Assembly (NCBI GenBank): GCA_036378295.1
Contig: DASUWS010000207.1
Location: 1 to 16,529 of the forward strand
Direction: 5' to 3'
Source: DAHUXT01 sp036378295
Lineage (GTDB): Bacteria > Chloroflexota > Ktedonobacteria > Ktedonobacterales > JADMIN01
Length of the DNA: 16,529 nucleotides
This document shows, piece by piece, positions 12,231 through 16,529 of this stretch. The notes beneath the pieces are model-generated. The model was not told where the DNA came from, ran no database searches, and saw only the letters and a list, made by a program, of their open reading frames with translations. Position 1 is the first letter of the stretch. Each line of letters opens with the position of its first letter. Position numbers and translations under genes: made by a program.

Positions 12231-13859
12231 ATGGCGACACTGCTGCAAAGCATGAAACGTCTCTGGCCCATTCGCAGAACCCAGGAAACAACAGACAGTC
12301 GTAAGCCAGCGGAGCGCCTCCGACAGGTAGCCTCGCCGGTTGACATTGCACCTGACGATCCCATTGTCGCCTACTTCCTGAGCGCGCCCGGAGCAGTGGA
12401 AGTGGAGAAGCTACACCTTGAGTCGCCCGCGTTGCAGGCGCTCCGCGCGTCAGGGGTCAAGCTGGCTATTCCGCTGGTCAGCCAGGGTGAGCTGGTCGGC
12501 CTGCTCAACCTTGGGCCGCGCCTGAGCGAGCAGGACTATTCGCCCGATGATCGCGGGCTGCTCAATACCCTCGCGACACAGGCAGCGCCTGCCGTGCGCG
12601 TCGCGCAGCTCGTCCAGGAACAGCAGGCTGAGGCTCGCCGCCGGGAGCGCATGGAGCAGGAAATGCGCATCGCGCGCATCATCCAGCAGACGCTCCTGCC
12701 CCAGGAGCTTCCTCAGCTTGACTGCTGGCAGCTTGCCGCATACTACCAGCCCGCGCGCGCCGTCGGCGGCGACTTTTACGACTTTCTCGCCTTCGAGGAT
12801 GGCCGCCTGGGCCTGGTCATCGGCGATGTCACCGATAAGGGGGTGCCTGCGGCGCTCGTGATGGCCACAACCCGCAGCATGTTGCGCACGGCTGCCCAGC
12901 GGGGCGATTCGCCTGGGGAGGTGTTGGAGCGCGCCAATAATCTGCTCTTTCCCGACATTCCTCCAAAGATGTTCGTCACCTGCCTCTATGCCATCCTCGA
13001 TCCCACCACCGGACGCCTCCAGTACGCGAATGCGGGCCATGACCTGCCCTACCTCGCGCATGCCGGCGCCGCCTCGGAGCTACGCGCGACGGGCATGCCG
13101 CTGGGACTGATGCCCGACATGCACTACGAAGAGAAGGAGGTACGCATGGTTGCCGGGGATACATTGTTACTCTACAGCGACGGCCTGGTCGAAGCGCACA
13201 ACCCTGAGCGGGAGATGTTCAGCTTTCCCCGGTTGATGTCGCTGGTGGGACAGTATGGTGCTTCGGGTGCGTTGATCGAGTACCTGCTCAACGAGCTTCG
13301 CTCATTCACAGGTATCGGATGGGAACAGGAAGACGACGTAACCCTGGTCACACTGCAACATACGGGAGATGGCCGTATGAGCGAACAACCTGACGCGGGC
13401 TCTGACCTTGAGGAAGGGTGGCGCGTCCTCGAAACATGGTCTATCCCAAGTGCACCTGGCAACGAGCGCGACGCGATGCGGCATGTCGAGGCGGTTGTGC
13501 GGGAGCTGGGGCTTTCGGAGCGACGTATTGAGCGGCTGAAGACGGCGGTGGCCGAGGCAACGATGAACGCGATGGAACATGGCAACCGGTACCAAGCTGA
13601 TCAGCCGGTCGAAGTCACCGTGCTGGCATCCGCGCACCAGGTTGCCGTTCGCATCCGCGATGCCGGGGGCGGCACGCCAGTACCCGCGGAGACGCAGGCA
13701 CCCAACCTTGAGGCGAAGCTGGCCGAGGAACAGACGCCGCGTGGGTGGGGATTGTTCCTGATTCGCAATCTCGTTGACGAAATGCGCGTCATGAGCGATG
13801 ACCACCAGCATAGCGTCGAGTTGTTTATGTCCCGGGAGGAGGAAGACGATGCCAGCTAG
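12231..13859 (+). CDS. GAF-like/SpoIIE PP2C phosphatase/HATPase fusion (RsbU-RsbW-like regulator)
   Basis: This 542-aa regulator joins two opposing activities of a partner-switching system. A partial GAF-like segment (about 62-122) and a coiled coil (about 126-153) precede a SpoIIE-type PP2C phosphatase (about 163-378). Metal-binding acids are visible in GGDFYD (179-184), GDVTDKG (198-204), YSDG (315-318) and EDDVTL (367-372). The C-terminal HATPase (about 404-533) resembles anti-sigma kinases: N box EATMNAMEHGN (442-452, with Glu442 and Asn446), G1 DAGGG (477-481) and G2 GWGLFLI (505-511). The phosphatase should dephosphorylate STAS partners, while the kinase would phosphorylate them and bind a target. 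The ATG at 12231 has GGAGGAG 5 nt upstream. Its stop overlaps the next gene by 11 nt. Confidence 0.88.
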   Translation: MATLLQSMKRLWPIRRTQETTDSRKPAERLRQVASPVDIAPDDPIVAYFLSAPGAVEVEKLHLESPALQALRASGVKLAIPLVSQGELVGLLNLGPRLSEQDYSPDDRGLLNTLATQAAPAVRVAQLVQEQQAEARRRERMEQEMRIARIIQQTLLPQELPQLDCWQLAAYYQPARAVGGDFYDFLAFEDGRLGLVIGDVTDKGVPAALVMATTRSMLRTAAQRGDSPGEVLERANNLLFPDIPPKMFVTCLYAILDPTTGRLQYANAGHDLPYLAHAGAASELRATGMPLGLMPDMHYEEKEVRMVAGDTLLLYSDGLVEAHNPEREMFSFPRLMSLVGQYGASGALIEYLLNELRSFTGIGWEQEDDVTLVTLQHTGDGRMSEQPDAGSDLEEGWRVLETWSIPSAPGNERDAMRHVEAVVRELGLSERRIERLKTAVAEATMNAMEHGNRYQADQPVEVTVLASAHQVAVRIRDAGGGTPVPAETQAPNLEAKLAEEQTPRGWGLFLIRNLVDEMRVMSDDHQHSVELFMSREEEDDAS

Positions 13860-14223
13860 AGTGCTTGAGGCACGCGTGCGGCATAAGAGGCCGCGAGTGG
13901 CTGTGATTGATCTGCGCGGAGAGATCAACAACGGACTTGCGGAGACAACGCTGAACGAGGCCTACGCCGAGGCTGAGCGCGAGCATCCAGATTGTATCCT
14001 GCTGAACTTTGCCGAGGTGGATTACATCAACAGCACTGGCATCGCACTGATCGTTACGCTGCTGGCCCGGGCGCGTAAATCCCACATCCGCCTGTATTCA
14101 TGCGGACTCAGCGAACACTACGTCGAGATCTTCAACATTACCAGACTCGCGGACTTCATGAGCGTCTTCCCAGATGAAGCGACCGCCCTCGCTGATCTGG
14201 ACATCGCTACAGGGGAGAAATAG
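13849..14223 (+). CDS. STAS domain protein, anti-sigma factor antagonist-like (first copy)
   Basis: This 124-aa single-domain STAS protein is of the RsbV/SpoIIAA type. These bind the anti-sigma kinase when unphosphorylated and are released when phosphorylated. The core is visible as VAVIDLRGEI (17-26), then CILLNFAEVDYINSTGIALI (49-68) and TRLADFMSVF (98-107). The Ser-Thr of NSTG (61-64) corresponds to the phosphorylated Ser region, usually DS[ST]G; here the Asp is Asn. The ATG at 13849 follows GGGAGGAGG by 6 nt and overlaps the last 11 nt of the fusion gene, so translation is probably coupled. A frame start at 13798 would overlap more and lacks a site. It is clearly paralogous to the next gene. 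Confidence 0.9.
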   Translation: MPARVLEARVRHKRPRVAVIDLRGEINNGLAETTLNEAYAEAEREHPDCILLNFAEVDYINSTGIALIVTLLARARKSHIRLYSCGLSEHYVEIFNITRLADFMSVFPDEATALADLDIATGEK

Positions 14224-14226
14224 CAC

Positions 14227-14583
14227 ATGGCAACGCAGGATCAGAACGTCACCGTGCACGTCCGCTACGTCAGCCCGACGGTGAGCATCATCGACATCGA
14301 AGGCGAGGTGACGGCGTTTGCCGAGACAGTGCTGACGAACGCCTACACCGCTGCCAGCACGAATTCTACTAAGACGATCATTCTCAACTTCAGTGGGCTG
14401 GAATACATGAACAGCTCTGGCATCGGCCTGCTGGTTACCTTGCTCATTCGTATGAACCGGCACCACCAGCGCCTCTTCGCCTATGGGCTGAACGACCACT
14501 ATCGCCACATCTTCGAGTTGACTCGGCTCAACGAGGCAATCAGCGTCTACGAGACCGAAGCCGACGCCATTAACGCCGCGTAG
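14227..14583 (+). CDS. STAS domain protein, anti-sigma factor antagonist-like (second copy)
   Basis: This 118-aa STAS protein begins three bases after the stop of its paralogue, with GGGGAGAAA as ribosome binding site. Shared features with the first copy are GE(V/I) in the N-terminal strand, AET followed by NAY, LNF, NS[ST]GI, VTLL, a GL-x-x-HY turn and TRL near the C-terminus. The likely phosphoacceptor motif is NSSG (62-65), again with Asn in place of the usual Asp. The two copies probably arose by tandem duplication. They may be alternative substrates of the upstream phosphatase/kinase fusion, or one may have taken on a different partner. Confidence 0.9.
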   Translation: MATQDQNVTVHVRYVSPTVSIIDIEGEVTAFAETVLTNAYTAASTNSTKTIILNFSGLEYMNSSGIGLLVTLLIRMNRHHQRLFAYGLNDHYRHIFELTRLNEAISVYETEADAINAA

Positions 14584-14643
14584 GCCGCATCCTGACACGT
14601 CGCACGAGTCGAAACGGGAAGCATTGAGGGAGGAGCAAGTAAC

Positions 14644-15423
14644 ATGGAGAACGCGGAAACGCCACCAACAGACATACCACCATCCGGAACGCCTGGCATC
14701 ATGCAGCCTCGCGACGCCACTTTCTGGGCACAGCAGGGCACGAACCTGCGCGTCTCACGAGCGCCAGATGACGCCATCAATCTCAATGTTGATGGCCGCC
14801 GTGTCGCCAGCCCGCTTCAGGGCTTTGGCAAGATGTGGCAGAAGACCTACCGTGTCCGTCTGGAAGCCGCAGCCGTAACGCCCGCAGAGATCATCCGCGC
14901 ATGGAAGGAGAACTTCGCGTCGTTCTGGCCGAAGGGCAATCACTTCTACGGCCCGCTGACGGGCATCGCGCCGGGGGAGGTCGCGCTGCTCAACCTCAAG
15001 ACGGGTGGCATGCCGCTTTCGACGGGCGTGCTCGTGCTCTACGCTGACGATGAGTCGTTCACGCTGATGACACCAGAAGGCCATATGTTTGCCGGGTGGA
15101 TCACGTTTTCGTCATTCCTGGAAGGCAACTGCCCGATTGTGCAGGCACAGGTGCTGATGCGCGCCAGCGATCCTCTCTATGAGATTGGCCTGACGCTGGG
15201 CGGCCACAAGCAGGAAGACAATTTCTGGCGCTACACGCTGCACGGAGTAGCACGCCATTTCAATGCCGATGGCCCGGTCACGCTCCAGATGATCTGTGTG
15301 GACCGGCGCAGGCAGTGGGCACATGCGCGCAATATCTGGCACAACGCGGCAGTACGCACTATGCTGCATACACCGGCTCGCTGGCTGCGACGCGGTCGCA
15401 GGAATACCGCGCAGCCCAGTTGA
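14644..15423 (+). CDS. Uncharacterised conserved-looking protein, possible SRPBCC-like fold
   Basis: I do not recognise the family with confidence. The 259-aa product has a Pro-rich, probably flexible N-terminus (1-20) and a basic C-terminus (WLRRGRR, 247-253), with no signal peptide or membrane helix. The centre is an alternating strand pattern with distinctive blocks: FWPKGNHFYGPLTGIAPGEVA (94-114, from two short motifs), DDESFTLMTPEGHMFAGWITF (135-155, likewise), RASDPLYEIG (173-182), and CVDRRRQWAHARNIW (218-232). The TPEGH-x-x-x-GW-x-x-F segment weakly recalls DUF1990, which is SRPBCC-like. The ATG at 14644 follows GGGAGGAG with 8 nt spacing. It sits 60 nt after the STAS pair and 33 nt before an FAD oxidoreductase, suggesting one transcript and possibly a lipid or polyene ligand. 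Confidence 0.75.
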   Translation: MENAETPPTDIPPSGTPGIMQPRDATFWAQQGTNLRVSRAPDDAINLNVDGRRVASPLQGFGKMWQKTYRVRLEAAAVTPAEIIRAWKENFASFWPKGNHFYGPLTGIAPGEVALLNLKTGGMPLSTGVLVLYADDESFTLMTPEGHMFAGWITFSSFLEGNCPIVQAQVLMRASDPLYEIGLTLGGHKQEDNFWRYTLHGVARHFNADGPVTLQMICVDRRRQWAHARNIWHNAAVRTMLHTPARWLRRGRRNTAQPS

Positions 15424-15456
15424 GCGTTTTGGTTCATCGAGGAAGCTGGATAGGGT

Positions 15457-16529
15457 ATGTCATCTGAATCGTCGGCATATAATGCGGTGATCGTGGGCGC
15501 TGGGCCAAACGGGCTGGCCGCCGCCATCACGCTCGCACGCGCGGGGCATGCAGTGGTCGTCTTTGAGGCAAGTGATATAGTCGGCGGTGGGTGTCGCTCG
15601 AAGGAATTGACCTTGCCTGGCTTCGTCCACGACGTCTGCTCGGCAATCCACCCGCTGGGCATCGGCTCGCCGTTCTTTCGTACACTCCCCCTGGAGCGTT
15701 ATGGCGTCGAATGGATACATCCTGACGCGCCCCTCGCGCATCCACTGCCCGATGGCAGCGTCGCGATGCTCGAGCGCTCTTTTGAGGCAACCGGCGCGAC
15801 CCTTGGCTCCGACGCGGATGCCTGGCAACGTCTCTACGCGCCACTCGTCCAGCGATGGGATGCGCTGGCTGAAGGCATTCTGGCGCCACTCCGTCCGCTC
15901 TGGCAGGTCGGTCACCCCGTCACCTCGCTGGCGATGGCCCGGTTCGCGCTCGGGGCGCTCCAGTCGGCGCGTGGCCTGGCAGAGCGCACCTTCACTGGTC
16001 AGCATGCGCGGGCGATGTTCATCGGGATGGCCGCGCACTCGATGCTGCCAATGGAGCAGCCGGTAACAGCGGCGCCGGCACTCGTGCTTGGCGCGTTGGG
16101 GCACGCGGTCGGCTGGCCAATGCCACGAGGCGGCTCGCAGCGTATCGCGGACGCTCTCGCGGCGTACTTGCGCGACCTGGGCGGCGAGATCGTGACCGGC
16201 ACGGAGATTCGCTCGCTGGCCGATTTGCCTCCGTCCCGCGCCGTACTCTGCGACGTAACACCACGCCAGTTGCTGGCGCTCGCAGGCGACACGCTGCCGG
16301 AGAGATATCGGCGCCAGCTCCAGCGATTCCGGTATGGGCCTGGCGTCTTCAAGGTGGACTTCGCCCTTGATGGGCCGATTCCGTGGCGAGCGGAAGACTG
16401 CCTGCGGGCGGGCACGGTTCACCTGGGCGGGACGCCCGACGAGATTGCCGCGGCGGAGCGGAGCGTCTGGCGTGGGGTGCTGCCTGATCTGCCCTACGTG
16501 CTGCTGGCGCAACAAAGCCTCTTCGACGA
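15457..16529 (+). CDS. FAD-dependent oxidoreductase, phytoene desaturase/PYROXD2-like (3' truncated)
   Basis: The first 357 codons are visible and the frame is open to the window edge, so the C-terminal part is missing. The N-terminal Rossmann dinucleotide motif VIVGAGPNGLAAAITLARAG (11-30) ends at Glu37 (VVVFEAS), which would bind FAD ribose, followed by GGGCRSKELTLPGFVHD (43-59), the typical second FAD motif of the phytoene desaturase/PYROXD2 group. Later blocks GWPMPRGGSQRIADALA and VLLAQQSLFD are also typical. Family members oxidise or isomerise polyenes and other hydrophobic substrates; the actual substrate is unknown. The ATG at 15457 has GGA 6 nt upstream, a weak site. It belongs to the same transcription unit as the partner-switching genes. 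Confidence 0.88.
   Translation, partial: MSSESSAYNAVIVGAGPNGLAAAITLARAGHAVVVFEASDIVGGGCRSKELTLPGFVHDVCSAIHPLGIGSPFFRTLPLERYGVEWIHPDAPLAHPLPDGSVAMLERSFEATGATLGSDADAWQRLYAPLVQRWDALAEGILAPLRPLWQVGHPVTSLAMARFALGALQSARGLAERTFTGQHARAMFIGMAAHSMLPMEQPVTAAPALVLGALGHAVGWPMPRGGSQRIADALAAYLRDLGGEIVTGTEIRSLADLPPSRAVLCDVTPRQLLALAGDTLPERYRRQLQRFRYGPGVFKVDFALDGPIPWRAEDCLRAGTVHLGGTPDEIAAAERSVWRGVLPDLPYVLLAQQSLFD

Noticed and set aside
1..16529. CRISPR array, insertion sequence, prophage or defence island
   Set aside because: No regularly spaced repeats, transposase, integrase, phage or nuclease-defence genes are visible; every sizeable gene is housekeeping, metabolic or signalling in type.

Overview
The window (about 16.5 kb, GC-rich) is ordinary bacterial chromosome carrying one compact signalling operon. 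It opens with the last ~138 nt of a 23S rRNA gene and contains a complete class A RNase P RNA. The gene mix, the protein style (alanine/arginine-rich, small SWIM protein, SpoIIE/HATPase/STAS regulators, a compact isocitrate dehydrogenase resembling the Thermus type) and the many GTG starts suggest a Chloroflexota member, perhaps Ktedonobacteria-like. That assignment is inference; no taxon-defining marker is complete here.

Layout. 1-138: 23S rRNA 3' end. 139-703: hairpin-rich spacer with no 5S rRNA and a promoter for the next gene. 704-1939 (+): RpoD-like sigma-70 factor, closed by an intrinsic terminator. 2092-2736 (+): class II (zinc) sugar-phosphate aldolase. 2745-9333 (-): a long run of minus-strand genes, in transcription order: isocitrate dehydrogenase, O-methyltransferase, four-helix membrane protein with a disordered tail, RNase Z-like metallo-hydrolase, small helical protein with one hydrophobic segment, RuvB, and a class I methyltransferase. 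Several have their own promoter-like elements, so this is not one operon. 9525-9945 (+): rnpB, whose 3' end overlaps the 3' end of moaC (-) on the opposite strand. 10679-11152 (+): low-complexity, basic, probably tail-anchored protein. 11288-11575 (-): small SWIM zinc-finger protein. 11576-12230: gene-free gap that may encode a small RNA on the minus strand.

12231 to the window end (+) is a tightly packed operon. It encodes a GAF-like/PP2C phosphatase/HATPase fusion (RsbU-like and RsbW-like activities in one chain), two tandem paralogous STAS proteins (RsbV-like), a 259-residue protein of unknown function and a PYROXD2/phytoene-desaturase-like FAD oxidoreductase cut by the window edge. The first three genes look like a self-contained partner-switching module, with phosphatase and kinase fused and two antagonists, but no sigma factor beside it. 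It is the most interesting part of the window.

Regulatory texture: several promoters use an extended -10 (TGn followed by TACACT, TATACT or TATAAT), and exact tandem duplications of 10-13 bp recur in leaders and intergenic gaps. I see no CRISPR array, insertion sequence, tRNA or prophage.
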